Shown: positions 5,055 to 12,459 of the stretch, piece by piece
Position numbering within the stretch: the first letter of the stretch is position 1
Layout: every line of letters starts with the position of its first letter
Source of the DNA: an uncultured bacterium
GTDB taxonomy: Bacteria > Patescibacteriota > Minisyncoccia > Phycocordibacterales > CAIZIN01
Length of the DNA stretch: 13,096 bases
Reading direction: 5' to 3'
NCBI GenBank assembly: GCA_903933085.1
Contig: CAIZIN010000107.1
Coordinates: 1-13,096, forward strand
Notes under the pieces: generated by a model
Database searches by the model: none
Told to the model about the DNA's origin: nothing
The model's input: the letters and a program-made list of their open reading frames with translations, nothing else
Position numbers and translations under genes: made by a program

Positions 5055-5417
5055 ATGACAAAAATTGAAAATCCAAAACAATACGATTTAGAAGATCGAA
5101 CATTGGCATTTGCAAAGCAAATCAGAATTTTCGTAAGTTAATTACCTAAAACTGTTTCAAATATTGAAGACGGAAAACAATTAGTAAGGTCCTAGGGTTC
5201 TATAGGGGCAAACTATATTGAAGCTAATGAAGCATTGAGTAAGAAGGATTTTATAATGAGAGTAAAAATATCAAGAAAAGAATCGAAAGAAAGTAGATAT
5301 TGGTTAAATTTAATTTGTGTGGATGATGATATAATTGATAAAGAAAGGCAGAAACTATTCAAAGAAGCAACAGAATTGATGATGATTTTAAGTACGATAA
5401 TAAGAAATTCTCAGTAA
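5055..5417 (+). pseudogene. four-helix-bundle / 23S rRNA intervening-sequence protein, two nonsense mutations
   Basis: One reading frame of 120 codons from the ATG at 5055 to TAA at 5415-5417 reads as a normal member of the S23/IVP family: YDLEDRTLAFAKQIRIFV near the N-terminus, LPKTVSNIEDGKQLVRS, then GSIGANYIEANEALSKKDF and the ESKESRYWL helix. There is no frameshift, but TAA (5139-5141, codon 29) and TAG (5193-5195, codon 47) interrupt it, the first where family members usually have a charged residue and the second within the conserved RSxxSIGANxxEA block. The rest is well kept, so inactivation looks recent. Only the 60-residue tail from 5235 is open. The family binds structured RNA or partner proteins; exact function unknown. 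Confidence 0.8.
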
Positions 5418-5453
5418 TTGTCTTTGTTTACTATTTATTACTTTGAATTTAGT

Positions 5454-5489
5454 ATTTGTTTCGGATTTCGTGCTTTGGATTTCGAATTT
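5454..5489 (-). repeat. right terminal inverted repeat of the cassette
   Basis: Reverse complement of the left repeat with four mismatches clustered at positions 10-14 of the arm. The inner 20 bases (5454-5473) are identical to 5031-5050. Both arms have the same length and lie 4-36 bases outside the pseudogene's ends. Confidence 0.75.
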
Positions 5490-5527
5490 ACAAATATTTG
5501 ATAGAAGAAACAATCGGGCAAGTTGAG

Positions 5528-5555
5528 GTGACAAAAAGGCTCTAATCTGTATAAT
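5528..5555 (+). promoter_or_regulatory. promoter of the small helical protein
   Basis: GTGACA (5528-5533, 5 of 6), 16-base spacer, perfect TATAAT (5550-5555), ending 9 bases before the ATG at 5565. No SD, so the mRNA is close to leaderless. Confidence 0.7.
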
Positions 5556-5564
5556 GTAAAACAT

Positions 5565-5786
5565 ATGTGGAATTTTATAATGAAACAAGCGATGAAATCG
5601 CAATTAAAAAATGTGCCGAAGGATCAGCAGGAAAAGATTATGGGGCTTATTGATAAGAATCCGGAATTTTTTACACAAATGGCTGAAAAAGTTAAAAAGA
5701 AAATTGATTCTGGAAAACCGCAGATGACAGCTATGATGGAAGTGATGCAAGAAAACAAGGATGAACTTCAGAAAATGATGAAATAG
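5565..5786 (+). CDS. small helical, Met/Lys-rich hypothetical protein
   Basis: 73 residues, unrecognised. It reads as two or three amphipathic helices: a basic, glutamine-rich first part (QAMKSQLKNVPKDQQEKIM), a central KNPEFFTQMAEKVKKKI and a C-terminal MTAMMEVMQENKDELQKMM. Nine methionines and many lysines but no cysteine, signal peptide or membrane segment. A second ATG at 5580 is possible, but the TATAAT placement favours 5565. It stands alone with its own promoter and terminator; function unknown. Confidence 0.65.
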   Translation: MWNFIMKQAMKSQLKNVPKDQQEKIMGLIDKNPEFFTQMAEKVKKKIDSGKPQMTAMMEVMQENKDELQKMMK

Positions 5787-5829
5787 CTCGAAGTTCTAAT
5801 TGTTCTGATGTCATAGATGTTCTAAGTGC

Positions 5830-5873
5830 TTAAAAAACAATTGATTCATTTAAACGAATCAATTGTTTTTTAA
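5830..5873 (+). terminator. 18-base perfect hairpin terminator
   Basis: TTAAAAAACAATTGATTC (5830-5847) and its exact complement (5856-5873), 8-base loop. A6 before and T6 after the core make it active on either strand in principle. Its last base is the first base of the next gene's -35 box. Confidence 0.85.
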
Positions 5874-5901
5874 TGACAGAAAATGGGGGTTGAGGTATAA
5901 T
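5873..5901 (+). promoter_or_regulatory. promoter of the flavoprotein gene
   Basis: ATGACA (5873-5878, 5 of 6), 17-base spacer, perfect TATAAT (5896-5901), 9 bases before the ATG at 5911. It lies inside the 16-codon upstream extension of the reading frame from 5863, so that longer start is not used. Confidence 0.75.
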
Positions 5902-5910
5902 TATTATCAC

Positions 5911-6486
5911 ATGAAAAAAATATTTATTTTGCTTGGTCACTCAGACAATGAAGATACTTTTTGTAAATCCCTTGCTGATGCTTATGAAAAAGGTTCACTA
6001 GCTAACGGTTGTGAGGTAAGGCGTGTTAATTTAGGAGATATGCAATTTGACCCAATTTTACATAAGGGCTATAAAGTAATTCAGGCATTTGAACCAGATA
6101 TTGTTATTTTTCAGGAAAATATAAAATGGTGTGATCATTTTGTTGTTTTTTATCCAACTTGGTGGACTTCGATGCCTGCACTTCTTAAGGGGCTTTTTGA
6201 CCGAGCTTGGATTTCTGGTTTTGCATTTAGATTTAAACCAAACGGAACTTGGAATAAGCTCTTAGGTGGTCGTTCTGCACATATTTTCACTACTATGGGA
6301 GCACCAAAAATATTTGAATTTTTGTTATTTGGAAATGTTACAAAGACATTAAAAAATAATTTACTAAGATTTGCTGGTTTTTCTCCAGTTTGTGCTACTT
6401 GGATTGGTAATGCTGAAAAAATGAAACCCGAGTCAAGATTAAAATGGATTTATAAAATGGAAAAATTTGGGAAAAAAGTAAAATAG
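5911..6486 (+). CDS. NAD(P)H:quinone oxidoreductase-like flavodoxin-fold protein
   Basis: 191 residues with the flavodoxin-2/NQO1-MdaB-KefF fold, expected to be a cytoplasmic FMN or FAD protein reducing quinones or similar acceptors with NAD(P)H. Seen: first strand MKKIFILLGHSDN with the phosphate-binding loop (1-13), the family's strongest block FYPTWWTSMPALLKGLFDRAW (80-100; YPTWW binds the isoalloxazine ring), GFAFRF at 103-108 and TTMGAP at 127-132. It is a little short in the C-terminal tail relative to MdaB. Chosen start 5911 because the longer frame begins inside the upstream terminator and contains the promoter. No SD. It precedes the pilus operon but has its own promoter, and nothing links it to pili. 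Confidence 0.83.
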   Translation: MKKIFILLGHSDNEDTFCKSLADAYEKGSLANGCEVRRVNLGDMQFDPILHKGYKVIQAFEPDIVIFQENIKWCDHFVVFYPTWWTSMPALLKGLFDRAWISGFAFRFKPNGTWNKLLGGRSAHIFTTMGAPKIFEFLLFGNVTKTLKNNLLRFAGFSPVCATWIGNAEKMKPESRLKWIYKMEKFGKKVK

Positions 6487-6495
6487 TATATCAAA

Positions 6496-6533
6496 AGATA
6501 AATTATATGATATAATTTATCTACTTCGTAGAT
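6496..6533 (+). promoter_or_regulatory. pilus operon promoter covered by nested palindromes
   Basis: AGATAAATTATA - TGA - TATAATTTATCT is a perfect 12-base-arm inverted repeat (6496-6522) whose right arm starts with a perfect TATAAT -10 box (6511-6516). A second palindrome, ATCTAC-TTC-GTAGAT (6519-6533), overlaps its end and the expected transcription start near 6523. Together they cover -10, start site and early leader, the classical place for a repressor. No clear -35 box was found, which suggests need for an activator. Weak use as an AU-rich terminator for the preceding gene cannot be ruled out. Confidence 0.6.
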
Positions 6534-6540
6534 TGTAATT

Positions 6541-6918
6541 ATGGATAATAAGAAAATAAAAATTTTAGTTCTTGAAGATGAAAAACCTTTAGCTAGGGCG
6601 CTTGAGTTAAAACTTACTCATGAGGGTTTTGATGTAAAAACTTCTCCTAATGGTGAGAAAATATTGGATTTTCTAAAAGAAGAAAATTTTTCTCTTATTA
6701 TTTGTGATATGTTGATGCCCAAATTTGATGGTTTTTTAGTTTTAAAAACTCTTAATGAAAATAAAATAAAAATACCGGTAATTGTTTTAACTAATCTAAG
6801 TCAAGCTGAGGATGAGAAAAAAGTTAGAGAACTTGGGGCTGTTGATTTTTTTATTAAATCAAACACCCCCATTTCTGAAGTCGTTGAGCATGTTAAACAG
6901 AAAATTAGTAAATTATAA
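6541..6918 (+). CDS. stand-alone response-regulator receiver (CheY-like)
   Basis: A single receiver domain of 125 residues. Acidic pocket Glu12-Asp13, phospho-acceptor Asp56 in LIICDMLMP, switch Thr84 in VIVLTN and the conserved Lys106 in FFIKSN are all present. There is no output domain, so it would act by protein contact, as CheY/PilG-type receivers do. As the first gene of the operon, 40 bases before the pilus ATPase, it probably tunes pilus assembly; no histidine kinase is in the window. Confidence 0.9.
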   Translation: MDNKKIKILVLEDEKPLARALELKLTHEGFDVKTSPNGEKILDFLKEENFSLIICDMLMPKFDGFLVLKTLNENKIKIPVIVLTNLSQAEDEKKVRELGAVDFFIKSNTPISEVVEHVKQKISKL

Positions 6919-6958
6919 ATTATAAGCAGATGATTCTTTGACAAAATAATCAAAAAAT

Positions 6959-8608
6959 ATGAAATTTGATCAAGATACAATAATAAAAATTCTTTTAGAT
7001 GGTAATTACATAACCCTAGAGGATGTAGAGAAAGCGAAAATCTATGCAGAGGAACACCGAGTTGCTATAACTGAATATTTACTTGTGGAAGGTTTGACTA
7101 GTACCGATATTGTAGGGCAGGCAATTGCTGAATCACTTAAATTTCCATTTTCAAATTTAAATGCAAATCCGCCAACTAAAGAAAATATTCTATTAATTCC
7201 TGAAGATGTAGCAAAGAGCCTTCATGTTATTTTATTCGATAAAGATGAATCTTCAGTTACTGTTGCAACCGACGATCCAACAAATAAGGATTTAAAAAAA
7301 CAAATAAAGACCTTGTTTCCAGATAAGGAAATAAAAGTTACTTTTTCTTTGTCTGACGATATTGATTCACAATTTGTTAATTATCAACAAGGTTTAAAAA
7401 CTGAATTTTCAAAAATTATTGCTTCCAAAGGACGTATTGCACCAGAAATATTAGATCAAATTTTTGAAGATGCGTTACTTCTCAGAACATCAGATATTCA
7501 TTGTGAGCCACAAGAAGACAAGGTTGTTATTAGATTTAGAATTGATGGTATTTTACATGATGCTGGAGAGTTACAGAAAGAGTATTATGAAAATATAGTA
7601 AATAGGATTAAAGTTCAGGCTAAATTAAGAATTGACGAACATTTCAGTGCACAAGATGGCGCACTTCGATACGTTTCAAAAAATTATCCACGTCCAGTTG
7701 ATTTACGTGTTTCAATAGTTCCAACCTTGGATGGTGAAAAGGTTGTTATTCGTGTGCTCTCTTCATATGTTAGAGATTTAACTTTAACTGACATTGGATT
7801 ATCGAAAGATTTGCAAAATCAGATTGAAAAAAGTTCAAAAAAACCTTTTGGAATGATTTTGGTTACAGGACCAACGGGTAGTGGTAAAACAACTACTCTA
7901 TATTCTGTCTTGAAGAAAATTAATACTCAAAAAATAAATATTACCACAATTGAAGACCCTGTTGAATATAAAATACAAGGAGTTAATCAGATTCAAGCAA
8001 ACACACAAACAAATTTAACTTTTGCAAAAGGTCTTCGTGCAATTACTCGTCAAGATCCAAATGTGATTTTTGTAGGGGAAATTAGAGACTTAGAAACTGC
8101 GGATATTGCTGTCAATGCAGCTCTTACAGGACATTTACTTCTTTCTACTTTCCATGCCAACAATGCAACAGCTGCAATCCCCAGATTTATAGATATGGGA
8201 ATCGAACCTTTTCTCGCCGGCTCTACGATTGAACTTGTGATTGCTCAACGTCTTGTTCGTAAGATTTGTGAATCTTGCAAGGTTAGTGTTCCTTTTACTA
8301 AAGCAAAAATTGATAAATTTGGAGTAGATGTAGGTAAATATTTTACTGGAAAAACTTTCACTTTTTACAAAGGGAAAGGTTGTGCTTCTTGTTCTAATAC
8401 TGGTTTCCGTGGACGAATTGGCGTTTTTGAATATTTAGTAACATCGCCAGATCTTCAAGATTTAATCGGTAAACGTCCTGGTACGAAAGAAGTTTTTGAA
8501 CTTGTTAAAAAACAAGGTTTCAAGACAATGTTTGAAGATGGAGTTGATAAGGTGAATGAAGGAGTTACATCATTAGAAGAGTTGCTCCGTGTTGTTATTC
8601 CACAATAA
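6959..8608 (+). CDS. pilB: type IV pilus assembly ATPase (PilB/GspE family)
   Basis: 549 residues, full length for the family. An N-terminal GspE-N/MshEN-type domain (about 1-140) precedes the secretion ATPase core (about 160-549). Motifs seen: Walker A GPTGSGKTT (304-312), Asp box TIEDPVEY (330-337) with Glu332/Asp333, Walker B VIFVGEIRD (369-377) with Glu374, His box GHLLLSTFHAN (391-401), and a tetracysteine zinc site (Cys437, Cys440, Cys475, Cys478), which favours extension-type PilB/GspE over the retraction ATPase PilT. It powers pilin extraction and pilus growth through PilC. No SD; the TTGACA just upstream lacks a usable -10. It ends 9 bases before pilC. Confidence 0.95.
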   Translation: MKFDQDTIIKILLDGNYITLEDVEKAKIYAEEHRVAITEYLLVEGLTSTDIVGQAIAESLKFPFSNLNANPPTKENILLIPEDVAKSLHVILFDKDESSVTVATDDPTNKDLKKQIKTLFPDKEIKVTFSLSDDIDSQFVNYQQGLKTEFSKIIASKGRIAPEILDQIFEDALLLRTSDIHCEPQEDKVVIRFRIDGILHDAGELQKEYYENIVNRIKVQAKLRIDEHFSAQDGALRYVSKNYPRPVDLRVSIVPTLDGEKVVIRVLSSYVRDLTLTDIGLSKDLQNQIEKSSKKPFGMILVTGPTGSGKTTTLYSVLKKINTQKINITTIEDPVEYKIQGVNQIQANTQTNLTFAKGLRAITRQDPNVIFVGEIRDLETADIAVNAALTGHLLLSTFHANNATAAIPRFIDMGIEPFLAGSTIELVIAQRLVRKICESCKVSVPFTKAKIDKFGVDVGKYFTGKTFTFYKGKGCASCSNTGFRGRIGVFEYLVTSPDLQDLIGKRPGTKEVFELVKKQGFKTMFEDGVDKVNEGVTSLEELLRVVIPQ

Positions 8609-8617
8609 AATAAAATT

Positions 8618-9751
8618 ATGAGAAAAATAGAAATGCGGGAATCATATGAAAAACAAGGTTTTACAAAACCTGTTTTTGAATATCGTCCAGATTGGCCGTA
8701 TGTAAGTATTGGATTTGGCGACGAGCAGGATTATTTTATTGAAAATCTAAGCCTACTCATTGCATCAGGTATGGGAATTACAAATGCTCTTTCTTCTATA
8801 AATATTTCGATAAAAGGTAAAAGATTAAAAAAAATCACAAAGAAAATTGAAGAAATGGTTAATGACGGAATGCCGTTGTGGAAGGCATTTGAAACAACTA
8901 ATTTTTTATCAGAAAGAGTTATTTCACTAATTCGTTCAGGAGAAGAGGCAGGGAGGTTGCCAGAGCATTTAAATCTTGTAACGGTTCAACAGCATAAGGA
9001 GAAGGTTTTTAATTCAAGATTGAAGTCTGCCCTTTTGTATCCCGGTATTGTTTTAATTTTAGCTTTTATTTTAGCTGTAGGTAGTTCTTGGATTATTCTG
9101 CCTAAGCTTGTGAGTATATTCGAAACATCAAATGGAACTTTGCCAATAACTACTAAAATTTTACTTTGGGTGGGGAAATTTTTGTCGGTATATGGAATTA
9201 TCGTAGTTCCAATGATTATAATTTCGACAATTCTAGTCTTATTTTTTGTGTTTGTTTTCAAAAAGACTAAATTCATTGGGGATTATTTTTTATTTTCAAT
9301 CCCGGGAATTCGAGCCTTAATTCAAGGTGTTGAGTTGGCTAGATTTGGTTATGTCTTCGGTGTTTTGTTGCAGGCGGGGTTTCAAGTTGATGAAGCTCTT
9401 GAGTCTGTAAAAAAAGGCACCTCATATGCACAATATAGAAAATTCTATAATCATTTACAGGAAAGTATAACTAATGGAGACACGTTTAAAAATGCATTTT
9501 CTACATACAAAAAACCAGAGCGTTTTTTACCGATTCCTATACAGCAATTAATTTTATCTTCTGAAAAGTCTGGGCGATTATCTGAGACGTTTATAAAGAT
9601 TGGCGTTATTTTTGAGGAAAAAAGTGAGGCGATGTCTCGGGATTTATCAACTGTGCTTGAGCCTATAATTCTTGTTGTTGTGGGTGTTGTTGTGGGTTTT
9701 GTCGTTTTGGCTATTATCGGACCAATTTATGGCTTATCAAATCAGATCTAG
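8618..9751 (+). CDS. pilC: type IV pilus inner-membrane platform protein (PilC/GspF)
   Basis: 377 residues with the duplicated T2SSF layout. The two repeats carry the twin motifs SGEEAGRLPEHL (107-118) and SSEKSGRLSETF (314-325). Hydrophobic segments lie at about 139-163, 188-215 and 345-371. It couples the ATPase to pilin assembly. The N-terminal region before the first repeat (1-38) is short and ends where the family usually begins. A nearby in-frame ATG at 8633 is also possible. It is followed after 4 bases by the pilin gene. Confidence 0.94.
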   Translation: MRKIEMRESYEKQGFTKPVFEYRPDWPYVSIGFGDEQDYFIENLSLLIASGMGITNALSSINISIKGKRLKKITKKIEEMVNDGMPLWKAFETTNFLSERVISLIRSGEEAGRLPEHLNLVTVQQHKEKVFNSRLKSALLYPGIVLILAFILAVGSSWIILPKLVSIFETSNGTLPITTKILLWVGKFLSVYGIIVVPMIIISTILVLFFVFVFKKTKFIGDYFLFSIPGIRALIQGVELARFGYVFGVLLQAGFQVDEALESVKKGTSYAQYRKFYNHLQESITNGDTFKNAFSTYKKPERFLPIPIQQLILSSEKSGRLSETFIKIGVIFEEKSEAMSRDLSTVLEPIILVVVGVVVGFVVLAIIGPIYGLSNQI

Positions 9752-9755
9752 TAAT

Positions 9756-10214
9756 ATGAGATTCGCACGAACATCTATAATGTTGAGTCGTGCTGGTTTT
9801 TCACTGTTGGAGCTTTTGGTTGTAATTGGTATCTTTTCTATTTTCGTGAGTATGTCAACTTCTATTTACACCAACTCGAGGTCACATACAAATTTAGAGT
9901 TATCTACTGGGAGTTTGGTTGAGGCAATTAGGCTTGCACAATCTAGTGCACAGTCTGGTAAGGGTGATGCCAATTGGGGGGTGAAGATTTTGACAGATCG
10001 AATTATTATTTTTAAAGGAAGTGATTATTCTGGTAGAATAAGTTCTTTTGATGAAATATTTAATTTTTCAGGTAGTGTGAGTGCAACAGGGCTCTCGGAG
10101 ATTGTATTTGAAAAGATAAGTGGGGTAACAACAACAATTGGAACTGTGGTTCTTACCAGTGGAACGGAAGTAAAGAATATTACTATCAATGAGAGGGGGA
10201 CTATAGCATATTAA
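9756..10214 (+). CDS. GspH/FimT-like prepilin
   Basis: 152 residues from the ATG at 9756; the open frame starts earlier, at 9672, but those codons lie inside pilC. Class III prepilin signal: short basic leader with RAG14, cleavage before Phe15, then FSLLELLVVIGIFSIFV with Glu at +5 (Glu19). The rest is a small globular domain with alternating strands (VKILTDRIIIFKG, IVFEKISG, TVVLTSG) ending NITINERGTIAY, the pattern of GspH/FimT minor pseudopilins. It would be processed by a prepilin peptidase not encoded here and incorporated into the pilus or its tip. ATG at 9780 is an alternative start but leaves a very short leader. Confidence 0.88.
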   Translation: MRFARTSIMLSRAGFSLLELLVVIGIFSIFVSMSTSIYTNSRSHTNLELSTGSLVEAIRLAQSSAQSGKGDANWGVKILTDRIIIFKGSDYSGRISSFDEIFNFSGSVSATGLSEIVFEKISGVTTTIGTVVLTSGTEVKNITINERGTIAY

Positions 10215-10248
10215 TTAGTTTTACGTAGGTCTTTGTGGGTATGGATAT

Positions 10249-12456
10249 ATGAAAATTAAATTCAATAAAAAAATAAAGACCAAAATTAATCTGCGGACTA
10301 ATTTTGGTATCACGAAAAATGTCACAGGTTTTTCTCTTGTTGAGTTACTTGTTTCGATCTCTATTTTTTTGATTTTTGTAATTGCTGTTGCAGATATTAC
10401 TGTAAATGTCTCCAAAGGAAGTCGTAATTCTGCTAATAAACAGAGAGCTGCTGTTTTGGCTGAAGAGGCTTTTGAAGCCTCAAGAAATATACGTGATGCT
10501 AATTTTGATAATTTAGTAGATGGAACTTATGGCTTATCTACATCGAGCAGTCAGTGGAATTTTTCAGGGGTTTCGGATGTGACAGATATTTTCACAAGAG
10601 TTTTAAATGTTTCCACAATCAATCCAAATCAAAAGAAAGTGGATGTACAAATTTCATGGGCGGATCAAACTTCTCCAACAAACTCATTTACTATGAGTAC
10701 TTATCTTACGAATTGGCATTCTATTTTAAACACACAAGTCGGTTTAACTGTAAATAAAACCGTTATTAATCATGGTGGTTCAAAAGTGGCAGCTGATTTT
10801 GAGCCTTATCAAGTAGGAACAACTACGGTTGCTCTAGGTTCAGCATATCTTTTTAATGAAGGCTTATATACTGTATCTGAATCAGTAAGTCCGAATTATA
10901 CACAAACTTTTAGTGGGGATTGTAATTCAAGTGGTATTGTTAATTTAGTGGCTAGTACTACAAATACTTGCCTCATTACGAATGAAGAAAAACCCTCTAG
11001 GTTAACTGTAAATAAATCTGTCGTAAATCACGGAAATACAAAAGTAGCTTCTGATTTTTATTTGATGGTTGATTCTAATCCAGTTATCTCTGGTGTTATG
11101 AATATTTTTAATTCTGGTGTTCATACAGTGTCAGAAACCCCAGATATAGAATACGTTGGATCTTTTTCTGGAGACTGTAATTCCGGTGGGCTTGTGACTC
11201 TTTCTCCTAACACAACAAAAACTTGTACCTTAACAAATGAAGAGAAATTATCTTCTTTAGTTGTTAATAAAACAGTGGTTAATCATGGTGGTTCAAAAGT
11301 GGTGGCTGATTTCGCTCCATATAAAGTTGGGGCTACAACCGTAACGCTTGGTGCAACAACAACATTTAATTCTGGGGATTATATAGTTTCAGAAATAATT
11401 GATCCTGCCTATACCCAAACTTTCAGTGGAGATTGTAATGGTAGTGGCGGAGTCACGTTGACTTCTGGAACAATAAAAAGTTGTAATATAACCAATGAGG
11501 AAACATATGTTATCCCTACCGTCACTACTCCAACTGTTGCTTCTATTACAAATACAACGGCAACACTTGGGGCTAATGTAGCCTCTCTTGGGGTTCCTCA
11601 TTCAATTTCAGCTCGAGGAACTTGTTGGGGTACGACAGCAGAACCAACCACCAACTGTGTTGACGAGGGAGGATTGACTTCCGGTGTCTTTACACAGATT
11701 AGAACTGGTTTTACGCCAGGTACTACATACTATTATAGAGGATATGCAACAAATGCAACAGGTATTGCATATTCTGCTGATGGAACATTTACAACTTCTG
11801 CTACATGTTCTATCGCTTCAGCGTTGGTTGCTACTTCTGTATATGATAATTCAAACTCTGTATCTGCTGTTGTTAATAAGCCAACGGGGGTGGTAGAGGG
11901 TGATATAATGTTTGCATATATTTTACATTTTAATGGTACAGACAGATTGGCTGGTATACCTACTGGATGGATCTTAATTGGTGGCAGACATAAGAATGTT
12001 AACTATAATCAGGCTTTGTATTATAAGGTTGCTGGAGCTGGTGAAGGCTCTAGTTACACCTTCACTCTTTCTTCTGGTTCTAAACTTGGGGTTACCATAT
12101 CAGCATATAGAGGATGTTTTGATACAACAAATCCAATAGATGTGTATTCAAGTGATGGATATGTTGTAAACAATACAACCTACAGGGCTGGAACAATGAC
12201 CTTATCATCAGCTAGCACCACAGTTCTTATGTTCCCAAGTATTTACAATACAACAGTTAGAACATTTGCGAATCCACTTACTCAAGGCGGAGGTTGGACT
12301 GAGGATTATGATCATGGTTCAAATACTTCTGACTTCTCAAGAGCTGGGTATCGTAAGTTTATACCAGCTTCTGGAGCAACTGGGGTAATTGATAGTATTG
12401 GTACATCAGGAAATATAATCAAGCATGCCTTTGGTGTTGGGCTTAATCCACTATAA
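10249..12456 (+). CDS. very large pilin with Ig-like repeats and C-terminal adhesive domain
   Basis: 735 residues, several times the length of a normal pilin. Basic leader, cleavage at Gly27/Phe28, FSLVELL with Glu32 at +5, then a hydrophobic helix and a pilin-like head to about 160. Three tandem ~85-residue domains follow (166-247, 252-332, 337-418), each opening with LTVNKTV-like, containing VSE, FSGDCN and ending TNEE, with two Cys 16 residues apart (Cys225/241, 310/326, 396/412) able to form a disulfide. Next come a fibronectin-III-like module (about 424-518) and a 215-residue beta-rich C-terminal domain that I cannot name, with a PTGW block and a GSSYTFTLSSG block. I infer a surface-exposed adhesin displayed on the pilus, likely for host or partner contact. 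Position between two minor pilins fits a tip complex. Confidence 0.88.
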   Translation: MKIKFNKKIKTKINLRTNFGITKNVTGFSLVELLVSISIFLIFVIAVADITVNVSKGSRNSANKQRAAVLAEEAFEASRNIRDANFDNLVDGTYGLSTSSSQWNFSGVSDVTDIFTRVLNVSTINPNQKKVDVQISWADQTSPTNSFTMSTYLTNWHSILNTQVGLTVNKTVINHGGSKVAADFEPYQVGTTTVALGSAYLFNEGLYTVSESVSPNYTQTFSGDCNSSGIVNLVASTTNTCLITNEEKPSRLTVNKSVVNHGNTKVASDFYLMVDSNPVISGVMNIFNSGVHTVSETPDIEYVGSFSGDCNSGGLVTLSPNTTKTCTLTNEEKLSSLVVNKTVVNHGGSKVVADFAPYKVGATTVTLGATTTFNSGDYIVSEIIDPAYTQTFSGDCNGSGGVTLTSGTIKSCNITNEETYVIPTVTTPTVASITNTTATLGANVASLGVPHSISARGTCWGTTAEPTTNCVDEGGLTSGVFTQIRTGFTPGTTYYYRGYATNATGIAYSADGTFTTSATCSIASALVATSVYDNSNSVSAVVNKPTGVVEGDIMFAYILHFNGTDRLAGIPTGWILIGGRHKNVNYNQALYYKVAGAGEGSSYTFTLSSGSKLGVTISAYRGCFDTTNPIDVYSSDGYVVNNTTYRAGTMTLSSASTTVLMFPSIYNTTVRTFANPLTQGGGWTEDYDHGSNTSDFSRAGYRKFIPASGATGVIDSIGTSGNIIKHAFGVGLNPL
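10744..11502 (+). repeat. three tandem coding repeats of the large pilin
   Basis: Units at about 10744-10989, 11002-11244 and 11257-11502. Units 1 and 3 are closest and share an exact 24-base stretch at 10766-10789 and 11279-11302. Unit 2 differs in its centre and lacks that stretch, indicating unit 3 or 1 arose by copying over the middle one. Confidence 0.8.
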
Positions 12457-12459
12457 AAA

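Larger units (their letters stand above)
5015..5489. mobile_element. four-helix-bundle (IVP/S23-type) cassette with terminal inverted repeats
   Basis: A 475-base unit bounded by 36-base inverted repeats (32 of 36 identical) and containing one inactivated four-helix-bundle gene. In many bacteria this protein is encoded by intervening sequences inside 23S rRNA, where the ends also pair as a stem; copies outside rRNA are also known. The cassette starts on the base after the exonuclease stop codon. I see no clear target-site duplication and no transposase, so movement would depend on something supplied elsewhere. Confidence 0.6.

Noticed and set aside
5863..5910. 16-codon N-terminal extension of the flavoprotein
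   Set aside because: It begins inside the right arm of a terminator and contains the -35 and -10 boxes; the ATG at 5911 begins the typical flavodoxin first strand.
6938..6943. TTGACA just before pilB as an internal promoter
   Set aside because: No acceptable -10 box at 15-19 bases; the expected place is inside pilB codons and does not match.
11389..11896. Minus- and plus-strand frames of about 70 codons inside the large pilin
   Set aside because: Low-complexity shadows of the pilin frame without motifs or start signals.
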